64,000 nt of DNA. Origin: Ruegeria atlantica. Its GTDB lineage: Bacteria > Pseudomonadota > Alphaproteobacteria > Rhodobacterales > Rhodobacteraceae. Below are positions 24,802 to 33,497 of this stretch, in pieces. Each line of letters opens with the position of its first letter. The stretch's first letter is position 1. The notes below the pieces were generated by a model. The model searched no databases. It worked only from the letters and a program-made list of their open reading frames with translations, and was not told the origin of the DNA. Position numbers and translations under genes: made by a program. The DNA lies in contig WQBJ01000004.1 in the NCBI GenBank assembly GCA_013032095.1, forward strand, positions 62,001 to 126,000. The letters run 5' to 3'.

Positions 24802-25668
24802 ATGCAGGATAAAATCGACAAACGGGACCGTGCGGCCCAGTTCCGCGCTCGCCTCGCCCGCGCCATGGAGGAGCGCCACGTCAGCCAGAGCGCACTGGCC
24901 CGACATATCAGCGTCGACCGTTCGACTGTTTCGCAGCTATTAAGTGATGCTGGAGCGCGTCTACCCAACGCCCATGTGATTGGCAGTTGCGCCTCAGCTC
25001 TTGGGGTGTCGGCAGACTGGCTGCTCAGCCTGTCGGACCGGCCGGAAAGCGCCGTAGAATTGCTGGCCAGCTCTCTGACCATGACCGAGGCACCTCGAGC
25101 GTTAGTAGATGAGCGTATCTTTGAGTGGCATCAGGAAGCCGCAGGCTACAAAATCCGTTATGTTCCAGCCACTTTACCCGATATGTTGAAGACACGCGCG
25201 GTTTTGGAGTGGGAATATGCCCCGCATCTGGGGCGCACTGCAGATCAGGCCATCGGAGCCTCGGCGGACCGGCTGATGTGGATGCGCAGTGCGCAATCCG
25301 ACTATGAAATTGCCATGCCGCTTTTTGAAATCGACAGCTTTGCACATGCCACCGGGTACTACGAAGGGCTATGCCCCAAAATCAGGTTGGAGCAAATTGA
25401 CCACCTGTTGGAAATTTGCGAGCAGCTTTACCCCCGTCTCCGCATTTATCTGTTTGATGCCAAACGTCTTTATTCTGCACCAGTCACGATTTTCGGCCCT
25501 TTGCTCTGTGTATTCTATGCTGGCAGCCACTATATGGCCTTCCGCGACCGCGACCGGATTGAGACATTCACCCGCCATTTTGACCGCCTTGTGCGCGAAG
25601 CAGATGTGACCGCCCGCGATTTTCCCGAGCACCTGAGAGCGCTGCGCGCAACGATCTCTGACAACTAA
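24802..25668 (+). CDS. XRE-family HTH transcriptional regulator
   Basis: A 288-residue regulator. The N-terminal HTH at about 12-70 reads FRARLARAMEERHVSQSALA..., with recognition helix around VDRSTVSQLLSD and the family ending ASALGVSADWLLSLSD. A ~200-residue C-terminal domain is of unknown type, rich in aromatic residues, and presumably binds a ligand. No ribosome binding site is obvious, which suggests a near-leaderless start. Its divergent position and short AT-rich intergenic region make the DUF2061-desaturase-DMT genes its likely target. Confidence 0.87.
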   Translation: MQDKIDKRDRAAQFRARLARAMEERHVSQSALARHISVDRSTVSQLLSDAGARLPNAHVIGSCASALGVSADWLLSLSDRPESAVELLASSLTMTEAPRALVDERIFEWHQEAAGYKIRYVPATLPDMLKTRAVLEWEYAPHLGRTADQAIGASADRLMWMRSAQSDYEIAMPLFEIDSFAHATGYYEGLCPKIRLEQIDHLLEICEQLYPRLRIYLFDAKRLYSAPVTIFGPLLCVFYAGSHYMAFRDRDRIETFTRHFDRLVREADVTARDFPEHLRALRATISDN

Positions 25669-25750
25669 GTATGCACCAAAGGCTTTCTTGTGTTATCGTC
25701 ATTCGGCGCGAAACTTCGGGTATTCCGATCATTGACGGAGGACAACAGGA

Positions 25751-25933
25751 ATGGACGCACTACAAACCGCTCAATACGCACGGGCTCTCTATACTGCTCA
25801 CGGCGATCAGGCCGAAGCGGAAGCAGCGCAGAAAATGCGCGAATGCGAAGCCGCCGGGAATGTGCAGGAAGCGAAGGACTGGCAAGCGGTCCGACAAACC
25901 ATTCGCCAGATTCGCGGACCAAATCAGGGCTGA
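25751..25933 (+). CDS. Small conserved roseobacter protein
   Basis: A 60-residue soluble, highly helical protein (MDALQTAQYARALYTAHGDQ, then AEAEAAQKMRE and a Q/R-rich end). It is preceded by ACGGAGG at 25735-25741 with 9-nt spacing. Similar short proteins of this length and sequence style are familiar from Rhodobacteraceae. No function is known. It converges with the carnitine-cluster SDR, ending 6 nt before its stop. Confidence 0.75.
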   Translation: MDALQTAQYARALYTAHGDQAEAEAAQKMRECEAAGNVQEAKDWQAVRQTIRQIRGPNQG

Positions 25934-25939
25934 AACGGC

Positions 25940-26701
25940 TTAAATTTTCGGGTCGGGGTTCACCGTATGGCCATCCACGGCAATTACCTGGCCCGACACC
26001 AACCTCGCCGAATCCGAGGCGAGGAAAACGGCCATATTGGCGATGTCTTCGCCCTCGACAAACCGCCCCATCGAGGTTCCCGAAGCATAGCCTGCATAAA
26101 CTTGATCCCGGGTCATGCCCTTGGCTGCGGCTTCGCGGGCAAGGACGCCCTCCATCCGTGGGCCTTCAACCGCGCCGGGGCAGATGACGTTGCACCGTAC
26201 ACCGTGCGAACCAAGCTCCATCGCCAGCGTCTTGCCCAGCCCGATCACCCCCCATTTCGCCGCCGCATAGGGTGCGCGGTTGGGATAGCCGTACTGCCCG
26301 GCGGTGGAGGATGTGATCAACATTGCTCCACTGCGTTGCCTTTTGAGGATCGGTGCCGCGTACTTCGCGCACAGGAATGCGCCCTCAAGGTTGACCGACA
26401 GACAGAACCGCCAATCCTCCAGCGCCACATCCTCGACTTGCGCTGTCGGTCCGGCGACCCCTGCATTGGCGCAGAGCGTGTCCAACCCGCCCCACGCGGT
26501 CTCGATTTCAGCGAACAACGCGGCCACGGCAGTTTCGTCCGCCACGTTTACTTCGGACCGTTTCCAGTGCGTCGGGCATCCGTCCAAGGCAGCCGTATCG
26601 ACATCGGCCACCCAAACCTGCGCACCAGCCGCATCGAAGGCGTCGGCCATGGCCCGACCGACACCTGAGGCACCAGCCGTAATAAGAACACGCCCGCTCA
26701 T
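25940..26701 (-). CDS. SDR-family oxidoreductase in the carnitine cluster
   Basis: A 253-residue classical SDR with all key motifs. The nucleotide site is TAGASGVG, then CANAGVAG, the catalytic Ser in ITSSTAGQYG, the Tyr-x-x-x-Lys pair in YAAAK, and PGAVEGPRM after it. Its start overlaps the carnitine dehydrogenase stop by 4 nt, so it belongs to the carnitine-degradation transcript. In related clusters such an SDR accompanies carnitine dehydrogenase; its own substrate may be a downstream hydroxy acid. Confidence 0.87.
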   Translation of the reverse strand: MSGRVLITAGASGVGRAMADAFDAAGAQVWVADVDTAALDGCPTHWKRSEVNVADETAVAALFAEIETAWGGLDTLCANAGVAGPTAQVEDVALEDWRFCLSVNLEGAFLCAKYAAPILKRQRSGAMLITSSTAGQYGYPNRAPYAAAKWGVIGLGKTLAMELGSHGVRCNVICPGAVEGPRMEGVLAREAAAKGMTRDQVYAGYASGTSMGRFVEGEDIANMAVFLASDSARLVSGQVIAVDGHTVNPDPKI

Positions 26702-28161
26702 GCCGGTTTCCGGATCGCGGCGCCGGCCCCTTCCGGGTAAGGCAAACCAGCCTGCGCTTCGGCGATGCGCGCCATTGCGGCCTCGATTGCGGCAGACGGA
26801 GCGCTAGGTCGACGGGTTTCAAGGCTGACATGCAGCAGGAAGCTCTCGCCTGTGGCCAACAGTTTGTCCCCTTCATACATGCTGTGGAAGACATGAAGTT
26901 TCTTGCCCTGCCCCAACAACATCTGCGTGCGGATTTCAATCTTGGCGCCCGCGTGAACTTCATCGATATAGCGGATGTGATTTTCGGCGGTGAAATAGCT
27001 GCCACCCGAGGCGATATAATCCGCGTCACAGCCGATGATCTCCATAAACCGGTCGGTCGCATCGGCAAAGGCCTCAAGATAACGCGCCTCGTTCATGTGG
27101 CCGTTATAGTCGGTCCAATCCAGCGGCACCGCGCGCAAAACGGTCAGGATCGGCTGGCTCAGATCGGCCTGTTCCATCGTCGGCAAAGCACCGGGTTTCA
27201 GCGCCGCGTCATGCTGGTTCAACACCGCGCCGGCGCCCCAGTTTTGCGCCTTCAGCGCCCGCATCATCCCCACAAGGTTGTTGTCGCGAATACGCTCCAA
27301 CTCGCGGATCGAATGCATGCCGGACTGCGCATCCGACTGGTCAGCAATCATATCGACCAATTCATCGGTGAACTCGGGCACATCCATCAGCTTGGTCCAG
27401 GGCCATTTCAGTGCCGGGCCAAACTGCGCCATGAAATGCCGCATTCCGGCCTCACCGCCCGCCACGCGGTAAGTTTCAAACAAGCCCATCTGCGCCCAGC
27501 GGATGCCAAAGCCCATGCGGATCGCCTCGTCGACCTCCTCGGTCGTGGCAATGCCGTCCTTGACCAGCCAGAGTGCCTCACGCCAGACGGCTTCGAGGAA
27601 CCGGTCGGCAATATGCGCGTCGATTTCCTTCTTGATGTGCAGAGGGAAGAAGCCAACCGATTTCAGCAGTTCCTGTGCCCGCTCCACCATCTCGGACGGG
27701 TTTTTGTCTGTTGGCACCAGTTCAATCAGCGGCAAAAGGTAGACCGGGTTGAACGGATGCGTCACCACAATCTGCTCGGGCCGTAACGCACCCTCTTGCA
27801 ACTCGGAGGGTTTGAACCCGCTTGTCGAAGAGCCAATGATAGCGCTTGGATCACAAGCCTCTTGCAGCCCTTTGTAGACCTTCAACTTCAGGTCCAACCG
27901 TTCCGGCACGCTTTCCTGAATCCACGTGGCACCCTGGACCGCCTCGGCCAGATCCTCGTGGAACGTCAAAGCACCTTCAGGCGGCAAAGGCACATCGCTC
28001 AGCCCCGGCAACGAGCGCCGTGCATTGTCCAGAACCTCACCAATCTTGCGTTCAGCCTCGGGGTCCGGATCGAACACCCTGACGTCCCAGCCGTTGAGAA
28101 GAAACCTGGCGGCCCAACCGCCGCCGATTACGCCGCCGCCAATGATAGCTGCTGTTTTCAT
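26698..28161 (-). CDS. lcdH: L-carnitine dehydrogenase fused to a hotdog thioesterase
   Basis: A 487-residue two-domain enzyme. The N-terminal ~320 residues are a 3-hydroxyacyl-CoA-dehydrogenase-like NAD enzyme (Rossmann motif GGGVIGGGWAARF at 8-20, SSTSGF, THPFNPVYLLPL, the active-site loop IDAHIADRFLEA). The C-terminal ~150 residues are a hotdog thioesterase with DYNGHMNEARYLEAF. This fusion is the known arrangement of bacterial carnitine 3-dehydrogenase with betainyl-CoA thioesterase. It oxidises carnitine to 3-dehydrocarnitine, and the thioesterase releases glycine betaine after cleavage. It is grouped with the BKACE gene upstream and the SDR downstream. Confidence 0.93.
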   Translation of the reverse strand: MKTAAIIGGGVIGGGWAARFLLNGWDVRVFDPDPEAERKIGEVLDNARRSLPGLSDVPLPPEGALTFHEDLAEAVQGATWIQESVPERLDLKLKVYKGLQEACDPSAIIGSSTSGFKPSELQEGALRPEQIVVTHPFNPVYLLPLIELVPTDKNPSEMVERAQELLKSVGFFPLHIKKEIDAHIADRFLEAVWREALWLVKDGIATTEEVDEAIRMGFGIRWAQMGLFETYRVAGGEAGMRHFMAQFGPALKWPWTKLMDVPEFTDELVDMIADQSDAQSGMHSIRELERIRDNNLVGMMRALKAQNWGAGAVLNQHDAALKPGALPTMEQADLSQPILTVLRAVPLDWTDYNGHMNEARYLEAFADATDRFMEIIGCDADYIASGGSYFTAENHIRYIDEVHAGAKIEIRTQMLLGQGKKLHVFHSMYEGDKLLATGESFLLHVSLETRRPSAPSAAIEAAMARIAEAQAGLPYPEGAGAAIRKPA

Positions 28162-28187
28162 GCCATCCCGCCTGTAAGAGAAACAGT

Positions 28188-28237
28188 CTTCATCGTTTCA
28201 GAAATACTCCGGAGGTTTGGGAGCCGGCCCCCAAACC
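28188..28237 (+). repeat. Interspersed gene-end element, copy 3, with hairpin
   Basis: CTTCATCGTTTCAGAAATAC, then TCCGGAGG, then a hairpin of GGTTTGGG (28214-28221) and CCCAAACC (28230-28237). The core matches the copies at 30289 and 39073. This copy lies between the BKACE and lcdH genes and reads against their direction, unlike the others. Confidence 0.5.
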
Positions 28238-28244
28238 ACGTCTG

Positions 28245-29162
28245 TCACTTCGTAACCGGCGCCCGCTTCACCAAGCCCAGTTTCTCGCGCACCTCCTGCG
28301 GGCCGATGACCCGAGCGCCCATATTCTCAATGATGGTGCCGGCACGTTCGACCAGTTGCCAGTTTTCGGCCAGCACGCCTTTGTCCAGCCACAGGTTGTC
28401 CTCCAGCCCGACACGAACATTACCGCCCGCCAGCACCGTCGCCGCGACATAGGCCATCTGGTTACGGCCTAGCGAGAACGCACTGAACGTCCAGTCGTCC
28501 GGTACGTTGTTCACCATCGCCATGAAGGTGTTCAGATCGTCCGGCGCGCCCCACGGCACGCCCATGCACAGCTGAACCAGAGCATTCGGCTCCAGAATCC
28601 CTTCCTTCACCAGCTGTTTGGCAAACCACAAGTGACCGGTATCAAAGGCCTCGATCTCGGGCTTCACGCCCATATCGGTCATCATCTGACCCATCGCCCG
28701 CAGCGCGCCGGGGGTGTTGGTCATGACGTAATCGGCCTCGGCAAAGTTCATGGTGCCGCAGTCCAGAGTGCAGATTTCGGGCAAACATTCGGCTATATGC
28801 GCAACGCGTTCTGACGCCCCGATCATGTCGGTGCCCGCTTCGTTCACCGGAAACGGGCTCTCGACTCCGCCGAACACGATGTCGCCACCCATGCCCGCGG
28901 TCAGGTTCAACACCACGTCCACATCGGCCTCGCGGATGCGATCCGTCACCTCGCGATAAAGATCCAGCCGACGGCTGGGCGCACCGGTTTCGGGGTCGCG
29001 CACGTGGCAATGCACCACCGCCGCTCCTGCCTTGGCCGCGGCAATTGCGCTGTCCGCAATCTGCTGCGGCGAACGCGGCACATGTGGGCTGCGATCCTGC
29101 GTTCCGCCCGAGCCGGTAACGGCACAGGTGATGAAGACGTCGCGGTTCATTTCCAGAGGCAT
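28245..29162 (-). CDS. Beta-keto acid cleavage enzyme (BKACE), probable dehydrocarnitine cleavage enzyme
   Basis: A 305-residue TIM-barrel enzyme of the DUF849/BKACE family. The zinc ligands are H51 and H53 in HCHVRD, and the conserved RVGLEDN block appears late. BKACE enzymes condense a beta-keto acid with acetyl-CoA to give acetoacetate and a new acyl-CoA. In carnitine clusters the substrate is 3-dehydrocarnitine, giving betainyl-CoA and acetoacetate. The start at 29162 has GGGGA about 8 nt upstream; an in-frame ATG lies four codons later. First gene of the carnitine operon, divergent from the regulator. Confidence 0.92.
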   Translation of the reverse strand: MPLEMNRDVFITCAVTGSGGTQDRSPHVPRSPQQIADSAIAAAKAGAAVVHCHVRDPETGAPSRRLDLYREVTDRIREADVDVVLNLTAGMGGDIVFGGVESPFPVNEAGTDMIGASERVAHIAECLPEICTLDCGTMNFAEADYVMTNTPGALRAMGQMMTDMGVKPEIEAFDTGHLWFAKQLVKEGILEPNALVQLCMGVPWGAPDDLNTFMAMVNNVPDDWTFSAFSLGRNQMAYVAATVLAGGNVRVGLEDNLWLDKGVLAENWQLVERAGTIIENMGARVIGPQEVREKLGLVKRAPVTK

Positions 29163-29165
29163 GGC

Positions 29166-29208
29166 GTTTTCCCCAAGTTATACCCGGTTTTGCCGTGAGT
29201 TTTCCCCA
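29166..29208. promoter_or_regulatory. Tandem direct repeat between BKACE and regulator genes
   Basis: GTTTTCCCCA occurs at 29166-29175 and again at 29199-29208, 33 bp apart or about three helical turns. The match continues partly downstream (16 of 22 positions identical). Tandem direct repeats in phase suit an AraC/GlxA-type activator such as the neighbouring CdhR-like protein. They lie just upstream of the BKACE start. Confidence 0.45.
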
Positions 29209-29293
29209 GGCTTCTCCCCGGATTCCGATTTGCGTTACCCTCAACTCTGACGCAGCCTTGTGGAAACACTTGCCAGAATGCGAATCGAACTTG

Positions 29294-30280
29294 ATGAAAT
29301 CCGCAAAAAACATACTCCAACCCGAACATCGCGCCCTGAAAACGGCGGTGCTGGTGCTAGACGAATGCAACACACTCAGCTTCGCCTCGGCGGTTGATCC
29401 GATGCGCGCAGCCAACCGGCTGGCGGACCGTCCGGCGTTCGATTGGGATTATGTGACCGCGACAGCAGAACCAGCGATGCTGACCAGCGCGCTGAACGTG
29501 CCGGGCATCCCTCTGGCTAGGTTGCAAGGTTGCGATCTGATGATCGTGGTGGCCGGATTCCAACTGGCGCGCCACGCCACCCCCAGTCTGTTGGCGGGAC
29601 TACGCCGCATCGCAGGCACCGGCGCAACCATGGCAGGTATCGACGGAGGGCCGTGGCTTTTGGCCGAAGCCGGGCTGTTGGACGGCCACGCTGCAACGAC
29701 GCACTGGGAAGACCTGGATAATTTCTCCACCCGTTTCCCCGAGGTCGATGTGCGCCCCGACCGGTTCACCGTATCCGGCAACCGCCTGACGTCGGGCGGC
29801 GCGATCCCGGCGGTCGAGATGATGCTACACATCATCGCCGCGCGCCACGGCGCAGGGTTTGCTGCGCGAGTTTCCGGGCTGTTTCTTTATGACGGCGCGC
29901 CTGAACCGACCAAACCGCAAAGCCGCACCGGTCCCCCACATCGCCACACGGCATTGACGGCCAAGGCCAATACGCTGATGGAGTCCTCCCTCGACGAGCC
30001 TCTGCCACTGGCAGACATAGCCGAAACACTAGGCACCAGCCCTCGAACCCTGCAGCAACAGTTCCGCCTGCGCTTGAACACGACGCCCCAAGACCATTAC
30101 CTGCAACTGCGCCTGGCTGAGGCCCGACGACTGGTTACCGACACAGATTTGTCCCTGATGGATGTAGCACTGGCTACCGGCTTCGCCTCACAATCCAGCT
30201 TCGCCCGCGCCTTCCGTACAGCCCATGGTCTGTCGGCCCGCGATTTGAGGCAGGAACGCACCTACCCCACCCATCACTGA
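29294..30280 (+). CDS. cdhR: GlxA/CdhR-like AraC-family regulator of carnitine catabolism
   Basis: A 328-residue regulator. The N-terminal domain (about 15-180) is a class-I glutamine amidotransferase-like fold without a catalytic Cys triad signature (FLSFAS-type entry, LMIVVAGFQ, AGIDGGPWLLAEAGLLDG). The C-terminal AraC domain (about 225-325) has two HTH motifs (LADIAETLGTSPRTLQQQF, then MDVALATGFASQSSFARAF). This is the layout of CdhR, the carnitine-responsive activator of Pseudomonas. It is divergent from the carnitine operon. The start is uncertain: 29294 is the first ATG giving a normal length, while GTG at 29195 would overlap the repeat region. Confidence 0.85.
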   Translation: MKSAKNILQPEHRALKTAVLVLDECNTLSFASAVDPMRAANRLADRPAFDWDYVTATAEPAMLTSALNVPGIPLARLQGCDLMIVVAGFQLARHATPSLLAGLRRIAGTGATMAGIDGGPWLLAEAGLLDGHAATTHWEDLDNFSTRFPEVDVRPDRFTVSGNRLTSGGAIPAVEMMLHIIAARHGAGFAARVSGLFLYDGAPEPTKPQSRTGPPHRHTALTAKANTLMESSLDEPLPLADIAETLGTSPRTLQQQFRLRLNTTPQDHYLQLRLAEARRLVTDTDLSLMDVALATGFASQSSFARAFRTAHGLSARDLRQERTYPTHH

Positions 30281-30288
30281 CCGGTTTC

Positions 30289-30314
30289 CTTTCATCTGGC
30301 GCAAATATCCCGGG
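30289..30314 (+). repeat. Interspersed gene-end element, copy 4
   Basis: CCTTTCATCTGGCGCAAATA, then TCCCGG, starting 8 nt after the cdhR stop and in its orientation. It is followed within 20 nt by the GGGGGC-AGT-GCCCCC hairpin. Confidence 0.6.
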
Positions 30315-30334
30315 CGAAACGCGCATAGCACGGC

Positions 30335-30349
30335 GGGGGCAGTGCCCCC
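30335..30349. terminator. Hairpin between cdhR and the convergent aldo/keto reductase
   Basis: GGGGGC, AGT, GCCCCC forms a 6-bp GC-only stem immediately before the stop of the minus-strand gene. It can serve both convergent genes. There is no T-run. Confidence 0.45.
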
Positions 30350-30353
30350 CCCT

Positions 30354-31400
30354 CTAGAATGGCATCGGATGCGCGCGGTGCGCCTGACCTATCTCGGCCA
30401 CGACCTCAGCCGATAGCCGCAAATCTTTCCCTGCAAGAATATGCTCTAACTGCGCTACCGAGGTCGCGCCGAAAATGGCCGACATCATGAACGGCCGTGT
30501 CCGGCACCAAGCCAACGCCATATGTACTGGATCCAGCCCGTGTCGTTCGGCAATTTCCAGATACGCTGCCACCGCCTGGAAGACGCGTGGGCCTTTGCGA
30601 CCACCCATCTCAGCCACCAAGGACATGCGCGAACCTTCCGGCACCGCTCCGTCCTGATACTTGCCGGTCAGAAACCCAGCTCCCAGAGGCGAAAACGCAA
30701 GTAGGCCTACATCCTCATGCACGCTCAACTCAGCCATATCCGTATCGAAATGCCTACATAGCAGCGAATACTCATTCTGCACCGACGCAACCCGTGGCGC
30801 CCCCATTTGCTCTGCGATCTGCAGCCATTGCGCTGTGCCCCAGGCGCTTTCGTTGGACAGACCGAAGGCGCGGATATTGCCCTTGTCCACCTGTGCCTGC
30901 AGAACCCCGAGGCACTCCTGCATGTTATCCAGAACTTCGTTGGTATTGTGCCCCGAAGGCGCGTAGTTCCAGTTCTGCCGAAACATGTAGCTGCCGCGGT
31001 TTGGCCAATGGAACTGGTAAAGATCAATGCACTCAGTCCGCAACCGACGCAGCGAACCCTCAATGGCCTCAGGGATTGTTTGCGCAGAGATCGGAGCGCC
31101 GTCACGGGCATGAGCGAACCCCGCCCCGGAATGTTTGGTCGCCAGCACATAGTCCTCACGCCGCGACGGGTTGGCAGAATTCCAATTGCCGAGAATCTCT
31201 TCGGTTCGTCCCACGGTTTCCTTGGAAATCGGGTTCACCGGGTACATCTCGGCCGCATCCACGAAATTGATCCCGGCGTTTAGCGCCATATCCATTTGGG
31301 TATGCGCGTCGGTCTCGGATGTCTGCGTGCCAAAGGTCATTGTCCCCAGACACAGGTCCGACACCATGATGCCAGTACGGCCCAAAGGCTTCATATCCAT
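30354..31400 (-). CDS. Aldo/keto reductase (Tas-like)
   Basis: A 348-residue (alpha/beta)8-barrel NADPH oxidoreductase. The catalytic tetrad region is visible: FVDAAEMYP with Asp and Tyr, LATKHSG with Lys, and YQFHWPNRG with His. Cofactor motifs SPLGAGFLTGKY and FGATSVAQLEHIL follow. It resembles the Tas/YajO group, with a substrate that is not known. GGGAG lies 10 nt upstream of the ATG. Monocistronic, and adjacent to but probably not part of the carnitine cluster. Confidence 0.92.
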   Translation of the reverse strand: MDMKPLGRTGIMVSDLCLGTMTFGTQTSETDAHTQMDMALNAGINFVDAAEMYPVNPISKETVGRTEEILGNWNSANPSRREDYVLATKHSGAGFAHARDGAPISAQTIPEAIEGSLRRLRTECIDLYQFHWPNRGSYMFRQNWNYAPSGHNTNEVLDNMQECLGVLQAQVDKGNIRAFGLSNESAWGTAQWLQIAEQMGAPRVASVQNEYSLLCRHFDTDMAELSVHEDVGLLAFSPLGAGFLTGKYQDGAVPEGSRMSLVAEMGGRKGPRVFQAVAAYLEIAERHGLDPVHMALAWCRTRPFMMSAIFGATSVAQLEHILAGKDLRLSAEVVAEIGQAHRAHPMPF

Positions 31401-31437
31401 CTTTCAATCTCCCGAGAGTTTCTTTGCAGCCGCAGGA

Positions 31438-31896
31438 TTATGCCTCGGCCTTTTTCTCCCACCGGCCCGATTCTTCGGACCAGTATTGCGCCGCGCAGCC
31501 TGCGCCGGTCAGGGCTTTCCATTGTCCCCGCGCGCGCTGAACAGCTTCACCATCATTACCGTCGAACAAAATACAGACCCGTTCCAACGCTGCCACTTCA
31601 TCCGGCTCTACCGGGGCCCCGTCCACGGCCATGACACAGGCCGGTTCATTGGCGGCCTCGGGCCCGGTTGTCAGCAAAATGGGCTGCGCCGCATCATGCG
31701 GACCGCCTTCTCGGCCATGTGGCAGGAACCCGTCCTCAGGCCCCAACCACAACTTCTCATCCAGCCAGTCCATCCGCACGGGATCGGTGCCCCGCACAGC
31801 AATCTTCCACCCGGCCTGCCTCGCCTTGTCCAGCAATACCGGCAAGGTGTATTCCAGAGGTTGGCGGGTCAGGTGATAGAAATAGACGGCGCCCAT
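31438..31896 (-). CDS. holC: DNA polymerase III subunit chi
   Basis: A 152-residue protein starting MGAVYFYHLTRQPLEYTLP and ending with an ALERVCILFDGND...QWKALTGAGCAAQYW block, the chi pattern. Chi links the clamp loader to SSB on the lagging strand. The start at 31896 lies 4 nt after the pepA stop; longer in-frame starts run back into pepA and are rejected. The pepA-holC order is conserved across proteobacteria. Confidence 0.93.
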   Translation of the reverse strand: MGAVYFYHLTRQPLEYTLPVLLDKARQAGWKIAVRGTDPVRMDWLDEKLWLGPEDGFLPHGREGGPHDAAQPILLTTGPEAANEPACVMAVDGAPVEPDEVAALERVCILFDGNDGEAVQRARGQWKALTGAGCAAQYWSEESGRWEKKAEA

Positions 31897-31900
31897 AGGA

Positions 31901-33367
31901 TTACTCGAAGTGATCCTGCACAAGGCGGCTAAGCGCGCGCACACCCCAGCCAGTCGCACCCTTCGGTGCATAGGATGTTTCCGAGGACACCGAAGCCACA
32001 CCCGCAATATCGAGGTGAATCCACGGTGTTTCTTCTTTGACGAACCGCTGCAGAAATTGCGCGGCCGTGATCGAGCCCGCCGGACGCCCGCCAACGTTTT
32101 TCATATCCGCAATGCGCGATTTCAGCTGCTTGTCGTAGGCCTCGCCCAACGGCATCCGCCATGCGCCCTCATCCTCAGCCTTCGCAGATTTCAGAAAAGC
32201 TTCACAGAAGGTGTCGTTATTCGAAAAGACACCCGCGTTCTCATGCCCCAGACCGATGATGATCGCGCCCGTCAGGGTCGCCAGATCGACCATGCCCACG
32301 GGTTTGAACCGTTCCTGCGCGTACCACATCACGTCGCACAGCACCAAGCGGCCCTCGGCATCGGTGTTTATGATCTCGACCGTGTCGCCCTTCATCGATT
32401 TAACCACGTCGCCAGGACGGGTCGCGTTGCCCGAAGGCATGTTCTCAACCAGTCCAACCAGACCGACGACATTCGCTTTGGCCTTGCGCTTGGCCAGCGC
32501 GCGCATGGTGCCCGCGACGACCCCCGCGCCGCCCATGTCCATGGTCATGTCTTCCATGCCCCCGGCAGGTTTTAGTGAGATACCACCGGTATCGAACACG
32601 ACACCCTTGCCGACCAAAGCCAACGGCGCATCGTCCTTGTCGCCGCCGTTCCACTGCATCACCACAACCTTGGACGGGCTGACAGAACCCTGCCCGACGC
32701 TCAACAGCGTGCGCATTCCCAGTTCAGCCAGCTTGTCTTCTTCCAGCACCTCGACCTCAAGGCCCAGCTCATTCATCTCAGCCAGACGGTCAGCGAATTC
32801 GGTGGTGGTCAGAACGTTGGCCGGTTCATTGGTCAGGTCGCGCGTCATGCGCACACCGTCGGCCACGGCATATTGCGGGGCGAAAGCTGCTTCGACTTCT
32901 TCCGCTTTCTGGTGGCTGATGGTGACGGTGCCGGTCTCATCCGACTCCTTGGTCTTGTGCGCATCGAAGTCATAGCTGCGCAGGGCGATGCCCATCGCGA
33001 TATCGTCGGTCCGCACCTGATTGCCTGCCATCAGCAGCATATCCTTGCCGCTCGCCAGCTTAGCCAGCGCTGCACCAGCCTTGCGCGCCTCGGCTGCATC
33101 GGGACGACGGGGCAGGATCACGATGTCCAGCGCTTCAGCCGCCATGCCACTGGGCCAGGCTAGCGAGATCACGTCGCCTGTCTTGACCTTTTCGAACCGG
33201 GGGCTTTCGACCAGCCGCGCCACCGCGCCACGGGTCAGGCGGTTGGCACGGCGCACAGCGGGACTCATCTTGCCATCAGACGGGATGATTACTGCAACCC
33301 GCCCCTCGGCCTCCGCCATTGCATCCACATCAAAAGGCTGAATCCGGATCGGTACAAGACTGCTCAT
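31901..33367 (-). CDS. pepA: Leucyl aminopeptidase (cytosol aminopeptidase, M17)
   Basis: A 488-residue dinuclear-metal exopeptidase with the family signature NTDAEGRL at about 333-340 and upstream metal-site residues in GKGVVFDTGGISLKP and DMGGAG. It cleaves N-terminal residues from peptides in the cytoplasm; in some bacteria PepA also binds DNA. It is coupled to holC downstream and divergent from the LPS-transport block. Confidence 0.96.
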   Translation of the reverse strand: MSSLVPIRIQPFDVDAMAEAEGRVAVIIPSDGKMSPAVRRANRLTRGAVARLVESPRFEKVKTGDVISLAWPSGMAAEALDIVILPRRPDAAEARKAGAALAKLASGKDMLLMAGNQVRTDDIAMGIALRSYDFDAHKTKESDETGTVTISHQKAEEVEAAFAPQYAVADGVRMTRDLTNEPANVLTTTEFADRLAEMNELGLEVEVLEEDKLAELGMRTLLSVGQGSVSPSKVVVMQWNGGDKDDAPLALVGKGVVFDTGGISLKPAGGMEDMTMDMGGAGVVAGTMRALAKRKAKANVVGLVGLVENMPSGNATRPGDVVKSMKGDTVEIINTDAEGRLVLCDVMWYAQERFKPVGMVDLATLTGAIIIGLGHENAGVFSNNDTFCEAFLKSAKAEDEGAWRMPLGEAYDKQLKSRIADMKNVGGRPAGSITAAQFLQRFVKEETPWIHLDIAGVASVSSETSYAPKGATGWGVRALSRLVQDHFE

Positions 33368-33497
33368 TGCGAACTCCTCAAAATCTGTTCCCCAAGACCT
33401 AGCCCGCGCTGCGCGGCTTGACCAGATAGCAGTTTTCCCCGCGCGCCAATTGCATTACAGTCTCCGAAAAATTCCGGCTGGATCGGGGGAGAACGAA

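Noticed and set aside
26830..27786. 318-residue plus-strand frame over lcdH
   Set aside because: Antisense shadow of a well-supported two-domain enzyme.
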